From: Lachnospiraceae bacterium
GTDB lineage: Bacteria > Bacillota > Clostridia > Lachnospirales > Lachnospiraceae
Reading direction: 5' to 3'
Length of the DNA stretch: 36,751 bases
Assembly (NCBI GenBank): GCA_014804285.1
Contig: JAAVAA010000097.1
Span: forward strand, 1-36,751
In this document: piece after piece, positions 15,787 to 24,172 of the stretch
Numbering within the stretch: position 1 is the first letter of the stretch
How the letters are laid out: each line of letters opens with the position of its first letter
The notes under the pieces: model-generated
Database searches by the model: none
What the model was told of the DNA's origin: nothing
What the model saw: the letters and a program-made list of their open reading frames with translations, nothing else
Made by a program: the position numbers and the translations under genes

Positions 15787-16212
15787 ATGGAATTAGGAAA
15801 AAACATTCATAGCTTAAGAAAAGCAAAAGGCTTTTCCCAGGAAATATTGGCGGAAAAAGTGAAGGTCACGAGGCAGACTATTTCAAATTGGGAGTTGGGA
15901 GAAACTTCACCTAATCCGGAACAGCTAATACTTTTGTCCGGTGCATTAGGTAAAAGCATAGATGAATTAGTGGGTAATGAAATTATGAACGAATTGAAAG
16001 AAGGAAGCAAAGATAGTGCAAAGGCGATAAAAGAAATATATATTGGTTTTGCACTTCTTTGCGGAACAATAGCCGGGGTATGGTCTTTTTCGGCAAACAG
16101 GTTTCGGTATTCTGAAATGATGCTGATTGCGGGAGCGGGCATGCTTATGGGAGTATGTTTGGCTGTAATATGCCATAATATATTGAAATACTTAAAGAGC
16201 TCATTTATGTAA
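15787..16212 (+). CDS. Membrane-anchored XRE-family regulator
   Basis: A 141-residue protein with an N-terminal Cro/C1 helix-turn-helix (about residues 5-60; LAEKVKVTRQTISNWELGET) followed by a linker and two membrane helices (about 80-100 and 108-130). This layout is common in Firmicutes, where the DNA-binding domain is tethered to the membrane. AGGAGG lies 8 bases before the ATG. A palindrome overlaps its promoter and may be its own operator. Its 3' end overlaps the convergent broken membrane-protein gene by 12 bases. The regulated genes may be the neighbouring membrane paralogues, but this is inference. Confidence 0.85.
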   Translation: MELGKNIHSLRKAKGFSQEILAEKVKVTRQTISNWELGETSPNPEQLILLSGALGKSIDELVGNEIMNELKEGSKDSAKAIKEIYIGFALLCGTIAGVWSFSANRFRYSEMMLIAGAGMLMGVCLAVICHNILKYLKSSFM

Positions 16213-17299
16213 AATTTGAAACTCGACACCAAAGATACTTTTTCTGCTGCATACTTTTATAACATCTCCCACATCAGTGGATTCATACAGTGACTTGGAC
16301 ACACTCATATTCTGCTCATCACTATGCCAGGTAAACTGAAAATAATAGTTTGTGCCGGATTTGGGGGCACTGCTGTCGTGCTTTTTGGTAACAATGACAA
16401 TATCATGCTTCGGACTGTCAAAGGCGGTAATGTAATTAATGGCATGGCACATATCCATGGAGAGCAGAAAGAAAATACAGGCTGCCAACAATAATTTTAG
16501 AGGATGTTCCTTTATCCTTTTTATACAGAGCATAATAAGGTACGGAATCAGTAATATGATTGTAGTTGCAAGAGAAAAAGTCATCCAAGTACGCATAGGC
16601 ATGTTGATTCTATCAATAAAGTTAAGAAGAATGAAAAGAGCAATGGCACTGGAAAGCACAGGAAATGGTATATGATACTCGTCGCAGCTTTTGGCATCTG
16701 TCAAGATCATTTTTGGAAATAGCCATAAATACAGACAATAATAAAAAAGAGGGATGGAAAGCAGCGTGAAAAGCATCCATTTTAATGGAAAAATAAATGC
16801 TGCAAAACATAGAACTGTTGTCAAAATTCCAAGGATACGAATAATCTTTCTTTGGCGTGCAATTTCGGAGGGAGACCATTTAAAAAGGTAATCCATGTGA
16901 GGGTTACTTTCTGGAAATCTGCCCGGCTTTAAGAAAAATTTTCTTTGAGGGGAAGGTGTCTTTTGCTTTTCGGTAAAGGGAACTTCTCTTTCTTGCAAAT
17001 AGTAAAGAGCTTCCATACAGCCGTTCATATTTAATTCAAAAGAAGCAAGCCTTTTCCCTTCATGAGAATACAGAATGAACTGTTCCTTCTTCATTACAAT
17101 TTTGTCAATATCATTATAATAAAAAGTTCCCAAGAACTGTAAAACCGCCGAAAACAAAAGAGGAGATAAGGATAGTCGATAGATCATTGTGCCTGATCCC
17201 GGAAAGAACAGCCAAAAAACAGCATATACCAAAAAATGCGGTATCAATAATACTAAGGATTAACAGGAATTTATGTTCATGAACTGTGATAATTTCCAT
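16201..17299 (-). pseudogene. Broken paralogue of the 13343-14497 membrane protein
   Basis: A paralogue of the 384-residue membrane protein, disrupted near its N-terminus. Translation from the ATG at 17297-17299 (AGGAG 10 bases upstream) gives MEIITVHEHKFLLILSII and two helices, then stops at 17114. The remaining protein, with GTFYYNDIDKIVM, GKRLASFELNM and the conserved end CSRKSIFGVEFQILHK, continues in another frame to 16201. Compared with the intact copy, about 20 residues (the YFRRKLVIDGGMLSY region) are missing exactly at the frame change, so a deletion of a length not divisible by three near 17120-17150 explains both. The downstream frame is otherwise open and uses normal codons, so the break looks recent. 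An alternative start inside frame two (17247) has no good ribosome binding site. Confidence 0.7.
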
Positions 17300-17467
17300 A
17301 ATATGAATACTCCTGATAGCGAATATGAAAATATTATAAGGCAAAAGCTAATATTTAACAAATTTTTATTGAATCTTAAACTCAACAACCTTTCAGCATA
17401 AGTCTTTATTTTTTCAATAATATGTGAGAAAATAGGAAGGTATGAGGAAAAGGAAGAGGAATCAGCT

Positions 17468-17953
17468 ATGGCGAAGAATAAGGAAATTAAGACCAACGCA
17501 ATGCGCATACTGGAAAGAGAAAAGATTCCTTTCAAGCATTACACCTATGAGTGTGATGAGTTTGTGGATGGATTGCAGATTGCGGACAAGCTTTCGCTTC
17601 CCTATGAGAAGGTATACAAAACGCTGGTGACTCAGGGAAGCAGCAAAAATTATTTTGTGTTTGTCATTCCGGTAGCGGAGGAGCTGGATCTGAAGAAAGC
17701 AGCAAAGAGCGTGGGAGAAAAGTCTGTATCCATGATCCATGTGAAGGATATCAATGGGATCACGGGATATATCCGCGGCGGGTGTACGGCTATCGGGATG
17801 AAAAAGCAGTATGTGACCAGATTGGATCAGTCTGCCAAAGGGAAGGAAGCTATCATTATAAGCGGCGGGCGGATTGGTTCCCAGATTGAACTTGCACCGG
17901 AGGATTTCCTTCGGGCATGCAGGGGAGAATATGGAGATATTATAGTGTCATAG
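17468..17953 (+). CDS. ybaK: YbaK-type Cys-tRNA(Pro) deacylase
   Basis: Hydrolyses mischarged Cys-tRNA(Pro) (and related mischarged tRNAs) in trans to protect translation fidelity. The 161-residue protein has the YbaK/EbsC layout: an N-terminal segment TNAMRILEREKIPFKHYTYE, the conserved Lys51 in VYKTLV, and the GYIRGGCTAIGMKKQ loop followed by IIISGGRIGSQIELAPEDF. GAGGAA precedes the ATG at 17468; an open frame at 17442 is a shadow. A hairpin TCTCTTTGT/ACAAAGAGA (17957-17976) follows the stop but lacks a T tract, so the downstream gene group may receive read-through. Confidence 0.93.
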   Translation: MAKNKEIKTNAMRILEREKIPFKHYTYECDEFVDGLQIADKLSLPYEKVYKTLVTQGSSKNYFVFVIPVAEELDLKKAAKSVGEKSVSMIHVKDINGITGYIRGGCTAIGMKKQYVTRLDQSAKGKEAIIISGGRIGSQIELAPEDFLRACRGEYGDIIVS

Positions 17954-18031
17954 GTTTCTCTTTGTGGACAAAGAGACAAGATAATGGGTGTATAAAATAG
18001 AATATTAATATGACTATAGGAGTCAAAAGGT

Positions 18032-18241
18032 ATGAATAGTATGTCACAAATCAATATGCAGAAGAAACAGGAACGGAAAAGGGAAAAGTTGGAACGCAAG
18101 AAAGAAAAGCTCAGGAGAAAGCGATGGAAACGGATCAATTCTCGAATTGAGCGTGGGATTGTATTTCTGGCAGCGGTAGTATTTGGTGTCAGTGTATTGT
18201 TGGAGATTGATGAGGCGAGGAAGGGGAATCACCATGAGTGA
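18032..18241 (+). CDS. Small basic membrane protein upstream of mtnA
   Basis: A 69-residue protein with a highly charged N-terminal half, rich in Lys, Arg and Glu and likely helical (KKQERKREKLERKKEK), then one membrane helix (about residues 43-60) and a short tail. AGGAG at 18018-18022 or AAAGG closer in precedes the ATG. Its last codons overlap the start of mtnA by 8 bases (ATGAGTGA), which supports real translation and coupling. I do not recognise a family. A role in tethering or localising the following enzymes is only a guess. Confidence 0.65.
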   Translation: MNSMSQINMQKKQERKREKLERKKEKLRRKRWKRINSRIERGIVFLAAVVFGVSVLLEIDEARKGNHHE

Positions 18242-19331
18242 AAAAAGTATTCTGGATTATGAAACCGTAGAATTGGATGATAATGACAATAGTGTCGTAA
18301 TTATTGACCAGACCAAACTTCCCGGGAAGACGGAGCTTATTAAGCTTCATACGGCGCAGGAAATATGGGATGCAATTTATCTGCTGAAGGTACGCGGCGC
18401 ACCGGCAATCGGCGTGGCGGCGGCCTTTGGTATTTATGTGCTGGCTAAAGAGATTGCAGGAGAGATTGGCGGCGACGGCAGGTTTGACCGCTTTTATGAA
18501 GAGTTTCACGAGCAAAAGGATTATTTAAATTCTGCCCGTCCTACAGCAGTCAATCTTTCATGGGCGCTGAACCGGATGGAACAGGTATGTCTCCGTGTGG
18601 GAAAGGAAACAAGCAGTATCCCGGCAGTGCTTAATGCGCTCCATGATGAGGCAGTGGAGATGAAAGAAGAGGATATCCGGGTGTGCCGTTCCATTGGGGA
18701 ATATGGTCTTAGTCTGCTGAAGCCGGGGGATGGGATTCTTACCCATTGTAATGCAGGGCAGCTTGCCACCTGCAAATATGGAACCGCGACAGCGCCTATT
18801 TATCTGGGGCATGAGAAAGGGTATGGATTTCATGTGTTTGCGGATGAGACAAGACCGCTTTTGCAGGGAGCAAGGCTGACAGCCTATGAGCTGCAGTCAG
18901 CGGGGATTGATGTGACATTGATCTGCGACAATATGTCTGCAATGGTGATGAAAAATGGCTGGGTGAATGCCGTGTTTGTAGGATGCGACCGGGTTGCGTC
19001 AAACGGGGATGCAGCGAATAAGATCGGAACTTCGGTGGTTGCCACAGTGGCAAAGCATTACGGGATTCCTTTTTATGTATGTGCGCCAACCTCCACGATT
19101 GATTTACATACGCCAACCGGCAGAGAGATCAATATTGAACAGCGTCCGGCAGAGGAAGTGACGCAGATGTGGTACAAAGAGCGCATGGCGCCGGAAGGGG
19201 TGAAGGTGTTCAATCCTGCCTTTGACGTGACGGATCACGATCTGATTACTGCAATCATTACGGAGCATGGCATTGCAAGAGCGCCATATAAGAAGTCTCT
19301 TGCGGACTTATGTCAAAAGAAATGGAATTAA
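18234..19331 (+). CDS. mtnA: S-methyl-5-thioribose-1-phosphate isomerase
   Basis: Converts 5-methylthioribose-1-phosphate (or 5-deoxyribose-1-phosphate) to the ribulose form. The 365-residue protein has the family motifs RGAPAIGVAAAFG (from residue 54), RPTAVNLSWAL, the active-site Cys172 in THCNAGQLAT, and VGCDRVASNGDAANKIGT with the catalytic Asp. Similarity to eIF2B-alpha type proteins is expected, but these motifs point to MtnA. The ATG at 18234 follows GAAGGGGAA; it overlaps the small upstream gene. A class II aldolase two genes downstream suggests the DHAP shunt rather than the full methionine salvage cycle. The required kinase or phosphorylase is not in the window. Confidence 0.93.
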   Translation: MSEKSILDYETVELDDNDNSVVIIDQTKLPGKTELIKLHTAQEIWDAIYLLKVRGAPAIGVAAAFGIYVLAKEIAGEIGGDGRFDRFYEEFHEQKDYLNSARPTAVNLSWALNRMEQVCLRVGKETSSIPAVLNALHDEAVEMKEEDIRVCRSIGEYGLSLLKPGDGILTHCNAGQLATCKYGTATAPIYLGHEKGYGFHVFADETRPLLQGARLTAYELQSAGIDVTLICDNMSAMVMKNGWVNAVFVGCDRVASNGDAANKIGTSVVATVAKHYGIPFYVCAPTSTIDLHTPTGREINIEQRPAEEVTQMWYKERMAPEGVKVFNPAFDVTDHDLITAIITEHGIARAPYKKSLADLCQKKWN

Positions 19332-19335
19332 AATA

Positions 19336-20685
19336 ATGAAGAAGAATATGAGGGAAAATAAGATTACGGAGGGCGTGATCTGGAAACAGTTGCTTTTCTT
19401 CTTTTTCCCCTTACTTTTAGGTACATTTTTTCAGCAGCTTTACAACACGGTTGATGCTGTGATCGTAGGGCGTTTCGTGGGAAAGGAAGCATTAGCGGCA
19501 GTGGGCGGAGCTGCTGCGATGATTGTCAATCTGTTTGTGGGATTTTTTATGGGAGTATCAACAGGGGCGACTGTGACGATTTCCCAGTTTTACGGCGGAG
19601 GCGGCAAAAAACAGGTCAGGGAAGCTATTCATACGGCGATTGCCGTATCAATTGCGGCAGGGGCGGTTATTATGGCAATCGGGTTGATCTGGGCGCCGGC
19701 AGCGCTTGAATGGATGAACACACCGATAGAGACCATGGCGGATTCTGTAATCTATATCAGGATTTATTTTTGCGGAATGATCGGAAATCTGATTTACAAT
19801 ATGGGTGCGGGGATTTTGCGGGCTATGGGAGATTCCAGGAGACCGTTGTACTTTTTGATTGCCAGCTGTTTGGTAAATATCGTGCTCGATATCTTCTTTG
19901 TAATTGTCTTAGGGTTAGGAGTGCTGGGAGTAGGGCTTGCAACGATTTTGTCACAGCTTTTCAGCGCGGTACTGGTATGTGTTTCATTAGGACGGCTTGA
20001 AGAGGATATGCGGCTTCGGCTTCGGGAGATCCGTTTTCAAGGCTGGGTGGTCAAGAGAATCATCTCCATTGGCCTTCCGGCAGGGGCGCAGACCCTTACC
20101 TATTCCCTGTCCAATATGATCGTGCAGGCGGATGTGAATTATTTTGGAACGGCTACGGTGGCAGCCTGGACTGCTTATAGCAAGATTGATTCCGTTTTCT
20201 GGATGGTGATCAGCTCTTTTGGGATTGCAGTGACCACCTTTGTGGGTCAAAATTATGGAGCCGGACTCTACAAGCGGGTACGCAGCGGGGTACATCAGTG
20301 TCTGTTTATGACAGTGATTGCAGCGCTTGCTATCAGCGGGGTATTGCTTCCGGCGGGAAAATTTCTTTTGGGCCTGTTTACAAAGGATCAGGAAGTGATT
20401 GTGATCGGAATAGAAATGATGAGGTTTTTAGTTCCTTTTTATATTACATATGTGTGCGTTGAGATTTTTTCGGGCGCATTGCGGGGAATGGGAGATGCTC
20501 TGATTCCCATGTTGCTTAGTTTTGGCGGGATTTGTGTGCTTCGGAGTGGATGGCTCCTGGCGGCGGTGCCTGTATGGAACAATATGAAAACGGTGATGTT
20601 CAGTTATCCCCTTACATGGATCGTGACCTCCGTTTTGTTTGTCATTTATTATCGTATTTATGTTAGGCGCCATAAGATTGCGTAA
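19336..20685 (+). CDS. MATE-family efflux transporter
   Basis: A 449-residue transporter with twelve predicted membrane segments. Typical MATE features are PLLLGTFFQQLYNTVDAVIVGRFVG near the N-terminus, repeated in the second half at PAGAQTLTYSLSNMIVQADVN, and VTTFVGQNYGAG. MATE proteins export cationic compounds using Na+ or H+ gradients; the substrate here is unknown. The ATG at 19336 is 5 bases after the mtnA stop, with the ribosome binding site (weak, AAAGAAATGGA) inside mtnA, so coupling is likely; an ATG at 19348 is also possible. It sits between mtnA and the aldolase gene, suggesting export of a by-product of that pathway, which is an inference. Confidence 0.88.
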   Translation: MKKNMRENKITEGVIWKQLLFFFFPLLLGTFFQQLYNTVDAVIVGRFVGKEALAAVGGAAAMIVNLFVGFFMGVSTGATVTISQFYGGGGKKQVREAIHTAIAVSIAAGAVIMAIGLIWAPAALEWMNTPIETMADSVIYIRIYFCGMIGNLIYNMGAGILRAMGDSRRPLYFLIASCLVNIVLDIFFVIVLGLGVLGVGLATILSQLFSAVLVCVSLGRLEEDMRLRLREIRFQGWVVKRIISIGLPAGAQTLTYSLSNMIVQADVNYFGTATVAAWTAYSKIDSVFWMVISSFGIAVTTFVGQNYGAGLYKRVRSGVHQCLFMTVIAALAISGVLLPAGKFLLGLFTKDQEVIVIGIEMMRFLVPFYITYVCVEIFSGALRGMGDALIPMLLSFGGICVLRSGWLLAAVPVWNNMKTVMFSYPLTWIVTSVLFVIYYRIYVRRHKIA

Positions 20686-20716
20686 TGAGAAGAAAAGGAA
20701 GATAGGAGAGAATGAC

Positions 20717-21445
20717 ATGTCAGGAAAATCAAAGCAAAAGAAGCAGGAGGCGCAGTCTTTTATGTCAGAAAAGCAGGCGAAGAAAGCTATTTTGGACATT
20801 GGACAGCGGATGTATGTGAGGAATTTTGTTGCGGCAAATGATGGCAACATTTCTGTCCGAACAGGTGAAAATGAAGTCTGGGCTACGCCTACGGGAGTTT
20901 CCAAAGGCTTTATGAAAAAAAAGATGCTTGTGAAGGTGGACTTGGACGGAAAGGTGTTGGAAGGAACCTGCAAGCCTTCTTCAGAATTAAAGATGCATCT
21001 TCGGGCTTATAGGGAAAACCCTGATATCCGGTCAGTCTGCCATGCGCATCCGCCAATCTGTACTTGCTTTGCCATCGCAGGGATTCCGCTGGATACGCCT
21101 GTACTGGCGGAGGCAGTGATCACACTGGGAAACGTGCCGGTAGTGCCATATGCGGAGCTTGGCTCGAAAGAAGTACCGGAGGTGATTGCACCTTATTGCC
21201 ACACCCACAATGGGGTACTGCTGGCAAATCACGGCGCAGTAACCTGGGCGGAGGATGCTTATAGTGCCTATTACCGCCTGGAATCCATGGAGTACTATGC
21301 CAATATTCTGATGCTGACCGAAAAAGTTATCGGAAAGCAAAATAAATTGACGAAGCAGCAGGTGGAAAGTCTTCTGGCTATGCGTGAAAAGTTCGGGATC
21401 ACCAGAGGCGGCGTTCCCCAAATTCCGGACGAGGTGGAGCAATGA
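20717..21445 (+). CDS. Class II aldolase (FucA/Ald2-like)
   Basis: Zinc-dependent class II aldolase/adducin family, 242 residues. Visible motifs are GNIS (43-46), TPTGVSK (57-63), the catalytic Glu90 in PSSELKMH, and the zinc ligands His109 and His111 (CHAHPP) and His172 (LANHGAVT). Such enzymes cleave sugar-1-phosphates such as fuculose-, 5-deoxyribulose- or methylthioribulose-1-phosphate to DHAP and an aldehyde. Close linkage to mtnA favours the 5-deoxyribulose/methylthioribulose role of the DHAP shunt. The Lys/Gln-rich first 20 residues are an extra extension. AGGAGAG precedes the ATG at 20717. The stop overlaps the next gene's start (ATGA). Confidence 0.88.
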   Translation: MSGKSKQKKQEAQSFMSEKQAKKAILDIGQRMYVRNFVAANDGNISVRTGENEVWATPTGVSKGFMKKKMLVKVDLDGKVLEGTCKPSSELKMHLRAYRENPDIRSVCHAHPPICTCFAIAGIPLDTPVLAEAVITLGNVPVVPYAELGSKEVPEVIAPYCHTHNGVLLANHGAVTWAEDAYSAYYRLESMEYYANILMLTEKVIGKQNKLTKQQVESLLAMREKFGITRGGVPQIPDEVEQ

Positions 21446-22101
21446 TAGAGATTTGCAACATTACCAAAAGGTTCGGAAACTTTACCTGTCTAGATCATGT
21501 GAACCTGATCATCCCTGATGTGAGTATATATGGACTGGTGGGGGAAAACGGTGCGGGAAAGAGTACACTTCTTCGATTGATTTCCGGTGTTTACCGCCCG
21601 GATGAGGGAGAAATCAAAATAGACGGAAAAGAAACTTCTCGTGTAGCAGCAAAGAAGGAAATTTTTTATATGCCGGATCGTCAGCATTATGAGAGAAATG
21701 ATACACCGCTGAGCATCGGAAGGTTTTATAGAAATTTTTATCCGGAATTCGCAATGGAAGAGTACCGCTATCTTCTGGAAAACTTCGGCCTTGATGAAAA
21801 TGCGCTTGCGGATTCTTTTTCCAAAGGAATGAAAAAGCAGATGTTTATTGCCGCAGCAATTTGTGCCAATACGAAATACCTTTTGTGCGATGAGGTATTT
21901 GACGGATTAGATCCCCAGATACGAAGGACGGTCAATGAACTTTTAAAAAGCGCGGCGAACGGGCGAAAGATGACAATTCTTATTGTTTCCCATTATATGG
22001 AGGAACTGGACAAGATCTGTACGGAAAAAGGATTTCTACATCGGGGCAGGATCCTGGCGCAGGAGGAATGGAACCGTCTGCTTGCAGGGGAGGAGACATA
22101 A
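21442..22101 (+). CDS. ABC transporter ATP-binding protein
   Basis: A 219-residue ABC ATPase. Walker A is GENGAGKST (34-42), Walker B is YLLCDE (146-151) and the switch His is His184 in VSHY. The signature loop reads FSKGMKKQ (126-133) instead of LSGGQ, a form seen in several ABC-2 type exporters such as YtrB-like ones. It overlaps the aldolase by 4 bases (ATGA) and is followed after 1 base by its permease, so all are translated together. It likely powers the following membrane protein. The substrate cannot be told from sequence. Confidence 0.9.
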   Translation: MIEICNITKRFGNFTCLDHVNLIIPDVSIYGLVGENGAGKSTLLRLISGVYRPDEGEIKIDGKETSRVAAKKEIFYMPDRQHYERNDTPLSIGRFYRNFYPEFAMEEYRYLLENFGLDENALADSFSKGMKKQMFIAAAICANTKYLLCDEVFDGLDPQIRRTVNELLKSAANGRKMTILIVSHYMEELDKICTEKGFLHRGRILAQEEWNRLLAGEET

Positions 22102-22102
22102 G

Positions 22103-24052
22103 ATGGAAGGGTGGAAGAGATTTAGCGGTCTTTTAAAAGAGGACTTAAAAAGCAAGCTCGGTATGATCGTGGCAGTCTGGTATGTGCTTGGAATGTTCTG
22201 CCTGTTGTTTTCCATGAAAATGACCGTACCAACGGGAGAGATGCGGAGTCTTTATGTGGGGGCAGGGAATACCTCCTTTTTTACGGCAACCATTATTATC
22301 GGCGTTATCATGGGGGCGGGAACATTCCGCTTTTTGCATTCGGAATCCAAGACAGATTTGTATTTTGGACTGCCTTTTACAAGAAAGCAGCTATTTGCAG
22401 CAGGGATGATAAACAATTTTCTTATTTTTACATTCCCAATGGTTCTTTGCAGGCTTCTCTTTTTCAGTATTTCTCTTTCTATGGGTTACAGTGAATATGA
22501 GAGCAGTGCCGTTTCTGTATGGGCAGGCTGTGTTGTGCTTGTGCTGGGATTTTTGTTTGTGATGAATCTTTCCTTGTTGGCTTTTTTGCTGGCTCAGAAT
22601 ACCGGTTACAGGATAGGGCTATTGGTTTTGTTCCTGTTTGGACCGGGAACAGGTATCCTGCTCTGGAAAAAGATGTTAAAAGCGCTGGTTCCTTCTTTTT
22701 ACAGATCGGAATTGCTGGAAATGCTAAAGGGGTATTTGTCTCCCCTTGCACTGCTTGGAAATGCTGCGGGAATCCATGAGTATGCAGATGGGGCATACTG
22801 GATAATGGAAAGCCATCTGCCTTATCTTCTCTATCTGGTTGTGGCAGCAGTGATTCTTTCTTTGATAAATCTTGGAGTTTTTGCTATCCGCCCGGCGGAG
22901 CGGAGGAGCGGCATGTTTACCTTCCGCATTGCAGAATATCTGGTAAGATATGGCTGTATGGCGCTTGCCGTCTTATGGTTTGTAAGCGGATTGCAGGTGT
23001 TTTCTTCAGGTGGAAATTCTTCAGTGATTATGGTCATAGGAGTGCTGATCGGGGTACCGGCGGTTCATGGACTTTTAAATATGATAATCGCGTTTGACGC
23101 CAGAAAATTTCTGACCGGCAGATGGCATCTATTGGCGGAGATTTTGGTGATGGCGGTTTTGCTTGGAGGATTCTGCCTGTGGGGGAAAAAGGGAGGAGAA
23201 ATACCTTCCAAGGAGAATGTGAAATCGGCAGCAGTTGTTCTGACGGCGCTTAGGAGCGGTGATGACAGTGACCAGATTTTGAGGAATATGCAGCTTACCG
23301 GAGAGGAACTTTCCGATGCTTATGATTGGCTTTGGACGGTTTCTGGGGAGAAAGCGGAAAGAGAAACTACCTATGAGGTTTTGGCGAAATATGAGATGCA
23401 TAATGGCAAAACCAAGTATTTCAAATATCAGATTCCCTGGTACGCTCTGGATAGTTTTGAAAAGATTTATGACCAGAAGAGCTTTAAAGAGGGGACTTAC
23501 GAAGCTCTTCGGATGGATTCACTTAAGTATGCCGAGGTGCAATGGACGAACGGACTGGAAAGCTATACGCTGGATTTGGATGAAGAGGAGCGCCGGAAGT
23601 TTTTAGAAAGCTACCAACAGGATTTGGAGAAGCTTACCTTTGAGAAAATCTGTCAGCAGACTCCCGTTGGAAAGCTCACCTTTGCTTCTACTAAAAATCA
23701 GGGAGATGTAACCGCATATATTTATCCGGGGTTTCAGAAAGTGCTGACATATATGTCACAATTAGGAATTGATGCCGACAAGAAAGTCAGTGACTATGAA
23801 TTGACGAAAATTGTTGTAGACAGCTATATGTTCACAGATGGATTGCTTTATGATGTGCGATATTTGGAATCCGAAAAGATTGTAACGGATCCTGGCAATA
23901 TGACAGATATGTCACAAACTCTTTTTGTGGAGGAGTTTTGTGTGGATTCTTTTTTACATGCGATGAATCCGGATACGGAGTTTACAGTGTACTACAGGGA
24001 TTCGGCGGGAAGAACAGTGAATAGTGTAAAATGCCTGGCACCGGCAAAGTAA
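22103..24052 (+). CDS. ABC-2 type permease with large extracytoplasmic C-terminal domain
   Basis: A 649-residue membrane protein that pairs with the preceding ATPase. About nine membrane segments lie between residues 18 and 375 (for example around 18-38, 55-75, 90-120, 130-160, 170-190 and 350-375). The remaining 270 or so residues are soluble, beginning KKGGEIPSKENV, and probably face outward. This layout resembles Firmicute permeases with a DUF6449-like tail (name from memory). GGAGG at 22089-22093 sets the ATG at 22103. The large outer domain suggests sensing or binding of a peptide or cell-wall ligand, as in antimicrobial-peptide systems. It is the last gene before a terminator. Confidence 0.75.
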   Translation: MEGWKRFSGLLKEDLKSKLGMIVAVWYVLGMFCLLFSMKMTVPTGEMRSLYVGAGNTSFFTATIIIGVIMGAGTFRFLHSESKTDLYFGLPFTRKQLFAAGMINNFLIFTFPMVLCRLLFFSISLSMGYSEYESSAVSVWAGCVVLVLGFLFVMNLSLLAFLLAQNTGYRIGLLVLFLFGPGTGILLWKKMLKALVPSFYRSELLEMLKGYLSPLALLGNAAGIHEYADGAYWIMESHLPYLLYLVVAAVILSLINLGVFAIRPAERRSGMFTFRIAEYLVRYGCMALAVLWFVSGLQVFSSGGNSSVIMVIGVLIGVPAVHGLLNMIIAFDARKFLTGRWHLLAEILVMAVLLGGFCLWGKKGGEIPSKENVKSAAVVLTALRSGDDSDQILRNMQLTGEELSDAYDWLWTVSGEKAERETTYEVLAKYEMHNGKTKYFKYQIPWYALDSFEKIYDQKSFKEGTYEALRMDSLKYAEVQWTNGLESYTLDLDEEERRKFLESYQQDLEKLTFEKICQQTPVGKLTFASTKNQGDVTAYIYPGFQKVLTYMSQLGIDADKKVSDYELTKIVVDSYMFTDGLLYDVRYLESEKIVTDPGNMTDMSQTLFVEEFCVDSFLHAMNPDTEFTVYYRDSAGRTVNSVKCLAPAK

Positions 24053-24065
24053 ATTGTGTCAGAGA

Positions 24066-24106
24066 GAAAGTGCCAACAGCTTTTTTGGCTGCCGGCACTT
24101 TCTTGT
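24066..24106 (+). terminator. Terminator after the ABC permease
   Basis: GAAAGTGCC (24066-24074) pairs with GGCACTTTC (24094-24102), with an inner CAGC/GCTG-type pairing, followed by TTG. It ends the mtnA to permease unit. Confidence 0.8.
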
Positions 24107-24125
24107 AAGCTGATTTGCAATGTAT

Positions 24126-24172
24126 ATTCACATTTGTGTATTTACATTTGTGCATTCATATCTGTGGTATTA
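24126..24172. repeat. Degenerate tandem repeat, about 15 bases
   Basis: Three imperfect copies of ATTCACATTTGTGT / TTTACATTTGTGC / ATTCATATCTGTGG lie between the permease terminator and the stop of the convergent metG. No function is evident. Confidence 0.45.
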
